Position numbers and translations under genes: made by a program
In this document: in pieces, positions 26,494 through 36,223 of the stretch
Numbering within the stretch: position 1 is the stretch's first letter
Layout: each line of letters opens with the position of its first letter
NCBI GenBank assembly: GCA_029239935.1
Contig: JARBTY010000002.1
Coordinates: 1-64,000 of the forward strand
DNA length: 64,000 bases
DNA from: Clostridia bacterium
Lineage (GTDB): Bacteria; Bacillota_A; Clostridia; Lachnospirales; Cellulosilyticaceae
Direction of reading: 5' to 3'
Notes under the pieces: model-generated
The model's database searches: none
What the model saw: the letters and a program-made list of their open reading frames with translations, nothing else
What the model was told of the DNA's origin: nothing

Positions 26494-27837
26494 ATGAAAG
26501 ATTTGACTTATAAAGAACATAAGATAGTAAAAGTAGAAAAAAACAGTATCGCAGAAGAGATGGGTATAGAGAGTGGCGATATACTTATTTGGATTAATGA
26601 AGAAAATATTGAAGATGTATTTGATTATCAATATAGTTTAGCAGAGGAAGAAATAGAAGTTTGTATTAGAAAGCAAAATGGGGAAGAATGGGTTTTAGAA
26701 ATAGAAAAAGAATATCATGAAGATTTGGGATTAATTTACGAAAATAGTTTAATGGATGAGTTGATAAGATGCCAAAATAAATGTAAATTTTGTTTTATTG
26801 ATCAGTTGCCGCCGAATATGAGAGAAACGGTTTATTTTAAAGATGATGACTGGAGAATGTCTTTTTTAAACGGTAACTATATTACCCTAACTAATATGAG
26901 GCAGAAGGATATTGATAGACTGATTAAACATCGGCTATCACCTATTAATATCTCTATCCATGCAACCGATGAAAAGGTGAGAATAGATTTATTAAACAAT
27001 AGATTTGCAGGAAGGATTATAGACCAGATTAAAACGCTTATAGCGGGTGGTATAAAGATAAATGGTCAAATCGTTTTATGTAAAGGGATTAACGACGGGG
27101 TAATCCTAGATAAAACCATAGAAGATCTCAGTCAGTTCATACCTCATATTCTTTCATTAACAGTTGTACCCGTAGGTATATCTAAGTTCAGAGAAGGTCT
27201 TGCGGTTTTGGAAGGATTTGATGAAGCATCTGCAAGGGAAGTTGTTAAAGTGGTCGAGAAATGGCAACAGTATTATCTTGAAAAAATGCAAACCCGTTTT
27301 ATTTTTGCGGCAGATGAGTTTTATATTAAAGCAGAGGAAAAGCTCCCGGCTTACTCAGAATATGAAGATTTTCCTGTTTTAGATAATGGGGTAGGTATGC
27401 TGACTAAGTTTGATTATGAATTGACAACAGCTTTAAAAAAAATCAACCAAGAGGACAAGGGAGTATTTGAATGTTCTTTTGTAACAGGTGAGCTGACGAA
27501 AAAGTTTATGCAGGACTGTATTAAAAAGCTTAAAGTGAAGTTTCCAAATTTGATGATGAACCTGCATGTTGTGACCAATCGATTTTTTGGACAAGAAATT
27601 ACAGTAACGGGATTGTTGACTGGTAGAGATATTGTAGAGACTTTAAAGCAAAAAAAGTCGCTTGGCAAAGTATTGCTTTTAGTAGATAATATGTTAAGAG
27701 GCCAAGAGCAGATATTACTTGATGACTATACTACAGAGCAAATAAGTAAGGAACTGGGTCTGCCAGTCGAAATTGTTCCAAATCAAGGTGAAGAGTGGAT
27801 TGATAAAATTATAGAAATAAAGGAGAAATATAAATGA
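26494..27837 (+). CDS. DUF512 radical-SAM-type Fe-S protein with PDZ-like N-terminus
   Basis: A 447-residue member of a family conserved next to der in clostridia, function unknown. The N-terminus ([25 protein letters not shown]) is PDZ-like. A CxxxCxxC cluster, Cys93-Cys97-Cys100 in [15 protein letters not shown], matches a radical-SAM 4Fe-4S site, and the C-terminal half fits DUF512 (VTGELTKKF...[21 protein letters not shown]). The start is ATG 26494; the stop overlaps the der start (ATGA). A tRNA or rRNA substrate is only a guess from its neighbours. Confidence 0.85.
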   Translation: MKDLTYKEHKIVKVEKNSIAEEMGIESGDILIWINEENIEDVFDYQYSLAEEEIEVCIRKQNGEEWVLEIEKEYHEDLGLIYENSLMDELIRCQNKCKFCFIDQLPPNMRETVYFKDDDWRMSFLNGNYITLTNMRQKDIDRLIKHRLSPINISIHATDEKVRIDLLNNRFAGRIIDQIKTLIAGGIKINGQIVLCKGINDGVILDKTIEDLSQFIPHILSLTVVPVGISKFREGLAVLEGFDEASAREVVKVVEKWQQYYLEKMQTRFIFAADEFYIKAEEKLPAYSEYEDFPVLDNGVGMLTKFDYELTTALKKINQEDKGVFECSFVTGELTKKFMQDCIKKLKVKFPNLMMNLHVVTNRFFGQEITVTGLLTGRDIVETLKQKKSLGKVLLLVDNMLRGQEQILLDDYTTEQISKELGLPVEIVPNQGEEWIDKIIEIKEKYK

Positions 27838-29159
27838 GTAAGCCAATCGTTGCAGTAATAGGTAGACCTAATGTAGGTAAATCTACCCTATTTAATAGAT
27901 TAACAAAGACCAAAACATCTATTGTAGATGATACACCAGGAGTAACAAGAGACAGGATCTATGGAGAAGTTGAATGGTTGCGTCATAATTTCACCCTGAT
28001 AGATACAGGTGGAATAGAGCCCCAAAGTACAGATATTATTCTCAATCAAATGAGAAGACAAGCAGAGGCAGCCATAGAGGCAGCAGATGTTATTTTGTTT
28101 TTAGTAGATGTTAAAACGGGTCTTACGGACTCGGACATGCATGTGGCTAACATGCTTAGAAAGGCCAAAAAGCCTGTTGTACTTGTCGTTAATAAAGTAG
28201 ACGACATTAATACACAGATTGTGGGGATGTATGAATTTTATAATCTTGGATTAGGCGATCCAGTACCGATATCTGCTGGTCAGCCTCTCAATTTAGGGGA
28301 TATGTTAGATGAAATAGTTTCTCATTTTGAGGTACAGGAAGAAGAACCAGAAGACAGTGAAAAAATTAAAGTGGCAATTATTGGAAAACCTAATGTAGGC
28401 AAATCTTCTCTAGTGAATAAAATAGTTGGGGAAGAAAGAGTTATCGTAAGTGATATAGCTGGCACGACAAGGGATTCAATCGATACGGAGGTAGAGATTA
28501 ATGATCAAAAGTATGTGCTTATAGATACAGCAGGACTTAGAAGAAAAAGTAAGATTAAAGAATCAATAGAAAAATATAGCATTATACGTACAGTTGCTGC
28601 AATAGAGCGGGCAGATATTGTTCTGATACTCATTGATGCCAATGAAGGTATTACAGAACAAGATACTAAGATTGCAGGAATGGCTCACGAGGCAGGTAAA
28701 GGATGCATCGTAGTTGTTAACAAGTGGGATGCTATAGAGAAAGACGATAAAACAATGAATAAATACTTGAAGGAAATCACCAACACACTGGCTTATATGC
28801 AGTATGCCCCTTGTCATTTTATCTCAGCTAAAACAGGGCAAAGGATTCCTAAAATGTTTGAAATGATTTATACCATTGCTCAAAACCAGACGCGCCGTAT
28901 CAGCACAGGGGTTTTAAATGATGTACTGTATGAGGCAATGGCCATGAATCAGCCACCAAGTGATAAAGGAAAACCTTTAAAAATATATTATATGACACAA
29001 GTTAGCATTAAACCACCGACATTTGTTATTTTTGTAAATGATAAGGAACTTATGCACTTTTCTTATCAACGTTATATAGAAAATCAAATGAGAGAGGCTT
29101 TTGGTTTTAAAGGTACACCATTAAGATTTATTGTAAGAGAGAAGGGGGCAAAAGAATAA
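27834..29159 (+). CDS. der: Ribosome biogenesis GTPase Der (EngA)
   Basis: Essential double GTPase for 50S assembly. The 441-residue protein has two tandem Era-like G domains with P-loops GRPNVGKST (residues 10-18) and GKPNVGKSS (near 184). Each has its DTxG and NKxD motifs ([25 protein letters not shown]). A C-terminal KH-like domain runs from about residue 350. The ATG overlaps the stop of the preceding gene. plsY begins three bases after its stop. Confidence 0.98.
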   Translation: MSKPIVAVIGRPNVGKSTLFNRLTKTKTSIVDDTPGVTRDRIYGEVEWLRHNFTLIDTGGIEPQSTDIILNQMRRQAEAAIEAADVILFLVDVKTGLTDSDMHVANMLRKAKKPVVLVVNKVDDINTQIVGMYEFYNLGLGDPVPISAGQPLNLGDMLDEIVSHFEVQEEEPEDSEKIKVAIIGKPNVGKSSLVNKIVGEERVIVSDIAGTTRDSIDTEVEINDQKYVLIDTAGLRRKSKIKESIEKYSIIRTVAAIERADIVLILIDANEGITEQDTKIAGMAHEAGKGCIVVVNKWDAIEKDDKTMNKYLKEITNTLAYMQYAPCHFISAKTGQRIPKMFEMIYTIAQNQTRRISTGVLNDVLYEAMAMNQPPSDKGKPLKIYYMTQVSIKPPTFVIFVNDKELMHFSYQRYIENQMREAFGFKGTPLRFIVREKGAKE

Positions 29160-29161
29160 AC

Positions 29162-29767
29162 ATGTACAGGATTATATCATTTATAATTGGATATCTTTTT
29201 GGAGGAATACAGTCAGCTATTTTATATGGAAAAATAAAAGGGATAGATATTACACAGCATGGCAGTGGCAATCCTGGAACAACTAATACAGCCAGAGTAT
29301 TAGGTAAAAAAGCTGGTATCATTGTTTTAATAATAGATATATTTAAAGCTATTGTGGCAGTGGCTATTGCAAGGATGATATTCCCGAATGAGGATATTTT
29401 AATAGGATTATATAGTGGTATAGGAGCTATATTAGGACATAGCTATCCGTTGTTTTTCAAATTTAAAGGTGGAAAAGGTATAGCCACTACAGCAGGTACG
29501 CTTATTGCGGTAGATTTTAGGGTATTTATTATAGCGGGCATATTATTTCTAATCAGTTTTGGGATTACCAGAATTGTATCGATTAGTTCCTTGCTATTAA
29601 CACTTTCTATCCCAATTCTTTTGATTATTTTTTATTGTACAAAAGCGTATGGCATAGAGGTAATGATACTTGGCTTTGTAATAACACTCATTACATTTTA
29701 TAGACATAAAGCTAATATTAAAAGATTGATAGCAGGTACAGAATCAAGGCTAACGACAAAAAAGTAA
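29162..29767 (+). CDS. plsY: Glycerol-3-phosphate acyltransferase PlsY
   Basis: Integral membrane enzyme transferring the acyl group from acyl phosphate (made by PlsX) to glycerol 3-phosphate. The 201-residue product has about five membrane segments and the three PlsY motifs: GYLFGGIQSA, GSGNPGTTNTARVLG and GHSYPLFFKFKGGKGIATTAG. The start is ATG 29162. gpsA, which makes its glycerol 3-phosphate acceptor, follows after 16 bases, so the pair forms a phospholipid-initiation unit. Confidence 0.97.
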   Translation: MYRIISFIIGYLFGGIQSAILYGKIKGIDITQHGSGNPGTTNTARVLGKKAGIIVLIIDIFKAIVAVAIARMIFPNEDILIGLYSGIGAILGHSYPLFFKFKGGKGIATTAGTLIAVDFRVFIIAGILFLISFGITRIVSISSLLLTLSIPILLIIFYCTKAYGIEVMILGFVITLITFYRHKANIKRLIAGTESRLTTKK

Positions 29768-29783
29768 TATAGGAGGGAAGAAT

Positions 29784-30779
29784 ATGAAAAATATTGCTGT
29801 AATAGGTGCTGGCGGCTGGGGGCTTGCATTAGGGCTGCTGTTGAATGAAAAAGGAAATAATATCAGTATATGGTGTTATGATGAAGGTGAAAAAAATGCC
29901 ATTTTGCAGTATAGAGAAAATAAAAGATGTCTTCCGGGGATAAAGTTACCCTTAGAAATCAGTTTTACAGCCTCAATGGAAGAAGCGTTGGAGGGCAAAG
30001 AAATTGTTATTGTAGCTGTTCCCTCAAAAGCCATACGTACGACTGCTGAACGTATGAAAGGATTGATTAGCTCTGATGCTGTTATTGTCAATGTATCCAA
30101 AGGTATAGAAGATGGAACACTTCTTAGGTTATCAGAAGTGATAGAAGAGGTGCTACCTAATACTGTTGTGGCCTTGTCAGGACCAAGTCATGCCGAAGAG
30201 GTAGCTAGACATATTCCAACAACAGTTGTAGTAAGTGGGAGAAATATGCAGGCGGCAGAAATGATACAAGATGTATTCATGACAAGATATTTTAGAATTT
30301 ACACCAATGAAGACTTAGTAGGTGTGGAGCTAGGCGGGGCACTTAAAAATGTCATTGCATTAGCAGCTGGAACAGTTGAGGGTATCGGGTACGGGGATAA
30401 TACAAAAGCCGCTCTTATAACAAGAGGGATAGCAGAAATGACAAGGCTTGGTGTTGCCATGGGAGGAAGTCCAAGTACCTTTGCGGGTCTGTCTGGCATA
30501 GGAGACCTTATTGTAACATGTACAAGCGGCCATAGCCGCAATAGAAGAGCCGGTGAGCTATTAGGAAGAGGTTATACAGTAGACGAGGCACTGCAAAAAG
30601 TTAATATGGTTGTTGAAGGGGTACCTACAACAAAGGCTGGACATGCACTGATGATTAAATATGATATAGAGATGCCTATTTTAAATGCTATTTATGAAAC
30701 GCTATTTGAAGGTAAATCGGTACAAGAAGCTATTACTGATCTCATGCAGAGAGACAAAAAAAGTGAACACTATTCTTAA
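29784..30779 (+). CDS. gpsA: Glycerol-3-phosphate dehydrogenase [NAD(P)+]
   Basis: Reduces dihydroxyacetone phosphate to sn-glycerol 3-phosphate for phospholipid synthesis. The 331-residue protein has the N-terminal nucleotide-binding motif GAGGWGLALG (residues about 7-16), then VSKGIEDGTLLRLSEV, ALSGPSHAEEV and the catalytic-lysine segment LGGALKNVIALAAGTVEGIGYGDN. ATG 29784 follows AGGAGG. A terminator is 15 bases past the stop. Confidence 0.98.
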   Translation: MKNIAVIGAGGWGLALGLLLNEKGNNISIWCYDEGEKNAILQYRENKRCLPGIKLPLEISFTASMEEALEGKEIVIVAVPSKAIRTTAERMKGLISSDAVIVNVSKGIEDGTLLRLSEVIEEVLPNTVVALSGPSHAEEVARHIPTTVVVSGRNMQAAEMIQDVFMTRYFRIYTNEDLVGVELGGALKNVIALAAGTVEGIGYGDNTKAALITRGIAEMTRLGVAMGGSPSTFAGLSGIGDLIVTCTSGHSRNRRAGELLGRGYTVDEALQKVNMVVEGVPTTKAGHALMIKYDIEMPILNAIYETLFEGKSVQEAITDLMQRDKKSEHYS

Positions 30780-30794
30780 TCAATAAGAAATACC

Positions 30795-30827
30795 TAAGGC
30801 AAATTCATCTGAATTGCCTTATTTTTT
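30795..30827 (+). terminator. Terminator after gpsA
   Basis: A stem of about 11 bp (30795-30806 with 30811-30821, one bulged A) and a four-base loop are followed by TTTTTT. It closes the rbgA-to-gpsA run. Confidence 0.88.
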
Positions 30828-30841
30828 GTACTATATATTAC

Positions 30842-30875
30842 TAGACAAACATATATTTTAATGTACCCATACATT
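30842..30875 (+). promoter_or_regulatory. Candidate sigma-E promoter and SpoIIID-like box for spoIVA
   Basis: CATACATT at 30868-30875 is a perfect sigma-E -10 box. The -35 is poorer: AAACATA at 14 bases spacing, or ACATATA at 12. TAGACAAAC (30842-30850), beside it, is identical to the repeat core in front of ylbJ and matches nine of ten positions of the SpoIIID consensus WWRRACARNY. Confidence 0.5.
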
Positions 30876-30900
30876 CAAAATATAAGGAGGTTATCTGTTG

Positions 30901-32379
30901 ATGGAATATTATGATATATACAGAGATATTTCAGAGAGAACAAATGGTGATATATACATAGGAATAGTAGGACCAGTACGAACTGGAAAGTCTACTTTTG
31001 TAAAAAGGTTTATGGAAACACTTGTTATACCGCATATTAAAAATGAGCACAGTAAAGAAAGAACTCAGGATGAGCTTCCACAAAGCGGAGATGGCAAAAT
31101 GATTACGACAACTGAACCTAAATTCATTCCTAATGAAGCCATAGGGATTACAATAGGAGGCGATTTTGCAGTTAAAGTAAGAATGATTGACTGTGTAGGA
31201 TACATGGTGCCGGAAGCAGAAGGTCATCTTTACAATAATACACCTAGGATGGTTAAAACCCCTTGGTTTGAAGAGGAAATTCCTTTTGCACAGGCTGCTG
31301 AAATCGGCACGAAAAAAGTTATTACAGATCATTCTACAATAGGAATAGTTGTTACAACGGATGGCAGTATTACAGATATTTCAAGAGGGAGCTACATAGA
31401 AGCAGAGCAGCGGGCTATCAATGAATTAAAGAGACTGGGCAAGCCATTTATAGTGATGTATAATACAAAGAGGCCCTATGATCCAGAAGTGATAGCAGAA
31501 GCCGGTACCCTTTCAAGGGAATACGATGTGCCTGTTGTGCCAATGGATATTGCACAGATGAAATCAGAAGAGATTCATCAGATATTAGAAAAGATTCTTT
31601 ATGAATTTCCGCTCAATGAGATTCAGTTTATGTTGCCCAAATGGGTAGAGACCCTAGATAATGACCACTGGGTGAAAAAGGCATGGATTGAATATGTGCA
31701 AGAGTATATATTCCCTCTAGAAAATATAAGACAGATTAAAGAAACAATAGATGAATTTAGAAATATTGATTTTATTAAAAATATTTATTTGGAGAAGATT
31801 CAACTAGGCGAAGGCGTTGTTAAAGTGGATATCAATACAACAGAAGAGTTGTTTTATAGAGTGCTTTCAGAGACAACAGGTATCGAGATCCACGGAGATC
31901 ACGAACTCATGATGCTTATTAAAGACCTTGCAGCCACTAAAAAAGAGTATGATAAAGTAGCCTATGCAATGAATGAAGTCAAAGAAAGAGGTTATGGGGT
32001 TGTAAGTCCTATTTTTGAGGAACTTACACTTGAAGATCCAGAAATAGTTAAACAAGGCAATCGGTTTGGCGTTAAATTAAGAGCCAGTGCCCCAAGTTAT
32101 CATATTATAAGAGCCAATATTCAAACAGAGGTATCTCCTATTGTTGGGACAGAAAAACAAAGTGAAGATCTCATCAATTATCTGATGAGTGAATTTGAGA
32201 CAGATCCTTCTAAGATCTGGCAATCTAATATTTTTGGCAAATCACTTCATGAACTTGTTAATGAAGGGCTTCAGAATAAACTGTACAGAATGCCAGAAGA
32301 CGCACAGCAAAAACTTCAGGAAACTTTACAAAAAATAATTAATGAAGGCAGCGGGGGACTCATTTGTATCCTCTTATAA
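30901..32379 (+). CDS. spoIVA: Stage IV sporulation protein A (spore coat ATPase)
   Basis: SpoIVA is a cytoskeletal ATPase that polymerises on the forespore surface and forms the coat basement layer. The 492 residues equal the Bacillus length. The N-terminus MEYYDIYRDISERTNGDIYIG and Walker A GPVRTGKST (residues 24-32) are diagnostic, and the C-terminus ends ...GSGGLICILL as in the family. ATG 30901 follows AAGGAGG; the preceding TTG is not used. It is monocistronic between two terminators. Its presence shows that the organism belongs to an endospore-forming lineage. Confidence 0.98.
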   Translation: MEYYDIYRDISERTNGDIYIGIVGPVRTGKSTFVKRFMETLVIPHIKNEHSKERTQDELPQSGDGKMITTTEPKFIPNEAIGITIGGDFAVKVRMIDCVGYMVPEAEGHLYNNTPRMVKTPWFEEEIPFAQAAEIGTKKVITDHSTIGIVVTTDGSITDISRGSYIEAEQRAINELKRLGKPFIVMYNTKRPYDPEVIAEAGTLSREYDVPVVPMDIAQMKSEEIHQILEKILYEFPLNEIQFMLPKWVETLDNDHWVKKAWIEYVQEYIFPLENIRQIKETIDEFRNIDFIKNIYLEKIQLGEGVVKVDINTTEELFYRVLSETTGIEIHGDHELMMLIKDLAATKKEYDKVAYAMNEVKERGYGVVSPIFEELTLEDPEIVKQGNRFGVKLRASAPSYHIIRANIQTEVSPIVGTEKQSEDLINYLMSEFETDPSKIWQSNIFGKSLHELVNEGLQNKLYRMPEDAQQKLQETLQKIINEGSGGLICILL

Positions 32380-32404
32380 AGGCACTTAACAGTGCCTTTT
32401 TTTT
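32378..32404 (+). terminator. Terminator after spoIVA
   Basis: A perfect 9-bp stem (AAAGGCACT with AGTGCCTTT), a 4-base loop and a run of eight T; the proximal arm begins at the stop codon. Confidence 0.93.
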
Positions 32405-32509
32405 ATGAATAGACTATAAACAAAACGATTTTCTCCTTGAGAGTATTGCAAGATTGACTATTCCATTATATCATGATAAGTATCAGAGGATATGATAGGA
32501 AGTGAAACA

Positions 32510-34252
32510 ATGAACAGTAACAAAAAAACCAGCAAAACAATAGATTTTGATGCTACTAAAAGACAACGTTCTTCTAAAAACAATCCTCCTGCCTATTTCA
32601 ATCCTTATTTGAAAAACAGTGAGTACACTTCGACTGGCCATTATAACAGTACACGGAGTCCTAATTATTTAGATGATAATAGAAGGTCTTCTCAGGTCAA
32701 ATCTCCAGAGCTTAGAAGAAAGCAAATGAAAGAGCAAAATAAACTTTCAAAAAGCCAAATACGTAAAAACCGTAAGAGGAGAAGAACGCGCTTTGTTATG
32801 AAGGTGAGCGCGATTATGTTTTCAACAATATTGATTATTTGGGGAGGAATTAGCCTCAAAGATATGTTTATGTATCCTAAAATCTCTTATCAAATCGTAC
32901 AAGCTGGTAAAATTGATAACTCAATGGCTTTTGAAGGTCTTATCATAAGGGATGAAAAGGTTTATTATAGTGGAGAACAAGGGGTTTTGCAATATATTAT
33001 AGGAGAGGGCGAAAAGGTTAGAAAAAATGGAGAAGTTTGCGCATTAGTAGATGACAGTGCTTTAGCACAAACAGAAGAGGAAAAGCATAAAACAAGTACA
33101 GAAATTTATAGTGCGGCAGATACAAGAAAAGAGTTTTCTTATTATCAGGATGATGTTTATCAAATTAATCATGAAATAAAAAATACTATCAATAAATTTT
33201 ATAGTGAGAGAATGAAAGAAAATACAGATTATGTTTATGCTATAAGAAACCAGTTGGAACGCAATATGGACAAGCGTACAGAAGTATATGTTGAGGAACA
33301 GACCAACCTTAACAATTCTGCTGCTAGAAAATTAACAGCTTTAGATTCTAAAATGAACACTTTAAAATCTATAAGTAAGGCAGAAGAGTCTGGCATTATA
33401 TCTTATAAAATAGATGGTCAAGAAAGTCATTTTACAAGTGAAATGCTGAATCAAATACAGTATGCTATGTTTAAAGAAATACAAACCAGCGATACGCATC
33501 CAGCATTGAACAGTACAACTGTTGTAAAGGAGCGGCCGTTATACAAAATAGTGACCGCTGACACTTGGTATATAGTAAGCTATGTAGAGGGCAAAGAGGG
33601 TGAAAACTTTAAGCCTGAACAAAGCTATCAATTGTTTTTTGAAACTATTGATAACAGGCAAATAAACTTTAAGCTTAAGACTAAAACGACAGAAGATAAG
33701 AAAGTAAAACTTGTATTTGAAACAAGTGAGCAGATTGGCGACTTTTTGGGAGAAAGAAATATCGTTTTTAGTATAGGCAATAAAAATGAAGAAGGTCTTA
33801 AAGTACCGCTTCAAGCTATTGTAGAGCAAAATATGATAAAGATTCCAAGCGAATACAAGGTGACACAAGGGGAAGAGGTTGGGGTATATCGTAAAAATGG
33901 CGAAATAACAGAATTTGTAAAGATTAATGTGCAGTATGAAAAGGATGATTCAATTTATGTTTTTCAGGAAATAGGTGTTTCAGAATGTATCCAAATCAAT
34001 GATCTTTTGGTTCATAAAGAAAGTGGTAAAGAAATGAGAATAGAGCAAATGGAGACAAAGCAAGGCGTATATGTTATCAATGGTAAAATTGCGCAGTTTA
34101 AAGCTATAGAGATTTATTTGCAAAACAATGAATATGCACTGATCAAAGAAAATAATCAGAGTGAGCTCAGGGCATTGGATAAGATTATATCTAATCCTAA
34201 AAGTATAAAAAGAGACCAGCTTTTACAACATATGAATATACAGAATGAATAG
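32510..34252 (+). CDS. Membrane-anchored HlyD-like barrel-sandwich protein
   Basis: A 580-residue protein. Residues 1-94 are polar and strongly basic (KSQIRKNRKRRRTR). One transmembrane segment spans about 95-115. The large remainder lies outside, with a HlyD/biotinyl-lipoyl-like half-motif (KIDNSMAFEGLIIRDEKVYYSGEQGVLQYIIGEGEKVRKNGEVCALVD) followed by a helical stretch and beta-rich domains. No transporter genes adjoin it; it heads the yggS-sepF-ylmH-divIVA division cluster, 11 bases ahead of yggS. An envelope or division-linked adaptor is an inference. ATG 32510 follows AGGAAGTGA. Confidence 0.75.
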   Translation: MNSNKKTSKTIDFDATKRQRSSKNNPPAYFNPYLKNSEYTSTGHYNSTRSPNYLDDNRRSSQVKSPELRRKQMKEQNKLSKSQIRKNRKRRRTRFVMKVSAIMFSTILIIWGGISLKDMFMYPKISYQIVQAGKIDNSMAFEGLIIRDEKVYYSGEQGVLQYIIGEGEKVRKNGEVCALVDDSALAQTEEEKHKTSTEIYSAADTRKEFSYYQDDVYQINHEIKNTINKFYSERMKENTDYVYAIRNQLERNMDKRTEVYVEEQTNLNNSAARKLTALDSKMNTLKSISKAEESGIISYKIDGQESHFTSEMLNQIQYAMFKEIQTSDTHPALNSTTVVKERPLYKIVTADTWYIVSYVEGKEGENFKPEQSYQLFFETIDNRQINFKLKTKTTEDKKVKLVFETSEQIGDFLGERNIVFSIGNKNEEGLKVPLQAIVEQNMIKIPSEYKVTQGEEVGVYRKNGEITEFVKINVQYEKDDSIYVFQEIGVSECIQINDLLVHKESGKEMRIEQMETKQGVYVINGKIAQFKAIEIYLQNNEYALIKENNQSELRALDKIISNPKSIKRDQLLQHMNIQNE

Positions 34253-34263
34253 AAGGTGATAAA

Positions 34264-34962
34264 ATGATAAGAGATAATTTACAACAGATACAGATGAATA
34301 TTAGAAAAGCCGCACAAAAAGCCAACCGGGATGAAAAAGATATTCTACTTATTGCGGTGTCAAAAACTTATTCAGTTTCAGATATTAAAGAAGCGATTAA
34401 AGTGGGATGCAAAGATTTTGGTGAAAATAGAGTGCAAGAACTAACAGGCAAAATATTAGAAGTAGAGGAACCTGTAAATTGGCATTTAATAGGTCATCTT
34501 CAAAGTAATAAAGTGAAATATATTATAGGTAAAACAGCACTTATCCATTCAGTGGATAATATGAAGCTGGTACAAGAGATACAAAGACAGTCACAGAAAG
34601 CAAATACATTAACAAATATTTTATTAGAGGTTAATGTCGCACAAGAGGCATCAAAACATGGGGTTTTGACAGAAGAAGTTATCGAATACGTTAAACAAAT
34701 AAGTCAGCTGTCACATGTCAGATTAAAAGGTTTTATGACTGTGGCACCTTATGTACAAGATCCTGAAGATAACAGACAGATATTTAGGCAGCTATATGAT
34801 TTATCAGTTGACATACAAAAACAAAAGTTTAATAATATAAGTACGAGTTTACTATCCATGGGTATGAGCAATGACTATGAAGTAGCCATTGAAGAAGGTG
34901 CGACTATGATTAGAATAGGTACAAGTATTTTTGGTGATAGAGATTATACGTATAATAAATAA
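34264..34962 (+). CDS. yggS: PLP homeostasis protein YggS (YlmE)
   Basis: A pyridoxal-phosphate-binding single-domain TIM barrel (alanine-racemase N-terminal fold) that balances vitamin B6 and amino-acid pools. The 232-residue protein has LIAVSKTYSVSDIKEAIKVGCKDFGENRVQEL (PLP-lysine in AVSKT), WHLIGHLQSNKVKYI, VNVAQEASKHG and SMGMSNDYEVAIEEGATMIRIGTSIFG. In Bacillota it sits in the ylm cluster ahead of sepF, as here. ATG 34264 follows AAGGTGAT. Confidence 0.97.
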   Translation: MIRDNLQQIQMNIRKAAQKANRDEKDILLIAVSKTYSVSDIKEAIKVGCKDFGENRVQELTGKILEVEEPVNWHLIGHLQSNKVKYIIGKTALIHSVDNMKLVQEIQRQSQKANTLTNILLEVNVAQEASKHGVLTEEVIEYVKQISQLSHVRLKGFMTVAPYVQDPEDNRQIFRQLYDLSVDIQKQKFNNISTSLLSMGMSNDYEVAIEEGATMIRIGTSIFGDRDYTYNK

Positions 34963-34976
34963 TGAGGAGGATATTT

Positions 34977-35417
34977 ATGAGTTCTTTTATGTCTAAACTT
35001 AGAAATGTGTTTTCACCGCAAGATGAATATGATGATGATGATGATCTAGAGGATACAGTAAGAGAAAGTGAGCCAATTAATAGGAATATAGGTCATACAG
35101 TGCCTTTAACGCCAGCTAAGGTGGTCACCCTTAATCAAGGCAACAAAATGGAAATACTTAATTTTACGATGCTTAGTTATGATATGACAGGAGAGATAAG
35201 CTCTTATATTAAAGCTAGAAAGCCCATTATTGTAAACATGGAAAAAATAGCTCAGCATGAAATGCAAAGAGCTGTTGATTATTTAACTGGTGCCTGTTGT
35301 GCATTAAATGGATCGGTTGAAAAAATCACTGACAATATATTTATTTTTGCACCAGAGCATGTCAATGTAAACCCAGAAAGACTTAAACAAAAAAGTATAT
35401 TTCCGCCCACGCTTTAG
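34977..35417 (+). CDS. sepF: Cell division protein SepF
   Basis: Membrane-binding protein that anchors and bundles FtsZ filaments. The 146-residue product starts with an amphipathic segment (MSSFMSKLRNVFSP), then an acidic Asp-rich linker, then the conserved globular domain (VVTLNQGNKMEILNFTMLSYDMTGEISSYIKARKPIIVNMEKI...AVDYLTGACCALNGSVEKITDNIFIFAP). ATG 34977 follows GAGGAGG. ylmG, which usually follows sepF, is missing. Confidence 0.97.
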   Translation: MSSFMSKLRNVFSPQDEYDDDDDLEDTVRESEPINRNIGHTVPLTPAKVVTLNQGNKMEILNFTMLSYDMTGEISSYIKARKPIIVNMEKIAQHEMQRAVDYLTGACCALNGSVEKITDNIFIFAPEHVNVNPERLKQKSIFPPTL

Positions 35418-35429
35418 CCGTTAAACCTT

Positions 35430-36212
35430 ATGATTAACAGATTAACACATGAAATTAGTGATCCAAAAGAAAAAGCATTTGTTAAGAGTGCTTTAGAATA
35501 CATGCGTAAAGCAGATACTCAAAATAAGGCTTTTTACACTGATTTTTATAATGCGGACTGGATGCGTCAGGTCATTCAAAAACATATTGGCACAAACAAT
35601 TTGACTGGGTATAAATTGTTTGGAGGATATGAAGAGGCAGAAAGACAAATGTTGGGATTTTTTCCAGGGTATGAGACTGACTTTCTCTTTCCGATTGATT
35701 GTTTGAAAGTTAACGTGAAGACGGGTATAGGACGAGCACTGTCACATCGAGATTTTTTAGGAGCTCTATTAGGCCTGGGAATAGAAAGAGATACAATAGG
35801 CGATATTATGATCAAACCGTTTGGTGCCTATATTATCATCAAGGATATTATGACGGAGTATATTTCGTATATGATGACAAGTATAGGTAGATATCATACG
35901 ATTGAAATCTCAGCAATAGAGCTTAGAGAGTTAAAGATAGATAAACCAGAGACAAAGGAAATAAATACCACAGTTGCTTCGTTAAGAACAGACGCAGTTT
36001 TGTCTGCAGCTTTTGGATTATCTAGAGGAACGTGTACGAAGCTGATACAAAATGATAAAGCCAAGTGCAATGGCACAGATATTTCTCCTAGCCATCTTTT
36101 AAAACAAGGAGATGTGGTAACCCTGAGGGGTTATGGGAAAATGAAGCTCAAACAGATTAATGGGATAACAAAAAAGGAAAGGCTTCACATTTGTATTGAA
36201 AAATATATATAG
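35430..36212 (+). CDS. ylmH: S4-domain RNA-binding protein YlmH
   Basis: A 260-residue protein with a C-terminal S4 RNA-binding domain (LRTDAVLSAAFGLSRGTCTKLIQNDKAKCNGTDISPSHLLKQGDVVTLRGYGKMKLK). Bacillota homologues act in ribosome quality control and in translation of the division cluster. The N-terminal domain includes ADWMRQVIQKHIG and LGFFPGYETDFLFPIDCLKV. ATG 35430 has no strong Shine-Dalgarno sequence, so translation may depend on the preceding sepF. Confidence 0.93.
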   Translation: MINRLTHEISDPKEKAFVKSALEYMRKADTQNKAFYTDFYNADWMRQVIQKHIGTNNLTGYKLFGGYEEAERQMLGFFPGYETDFLFPIDCLKVNVKTGIGRALSHRDFLGALLGLGIERDTIGDIMIKPFGAYIIIKDIMTEYISYMMTSIGRYHTIEISAIELRELKIDKPETKEINTTVASLRTDAVLSAAFGLSRGTCTKLIQNDKAKCNGTDISPSHLLKQGDVVTLRGYGKMKLKQINGITKKERLHICIEKYI

Positions 36213-36223
36213 GGGGTGTTGTG

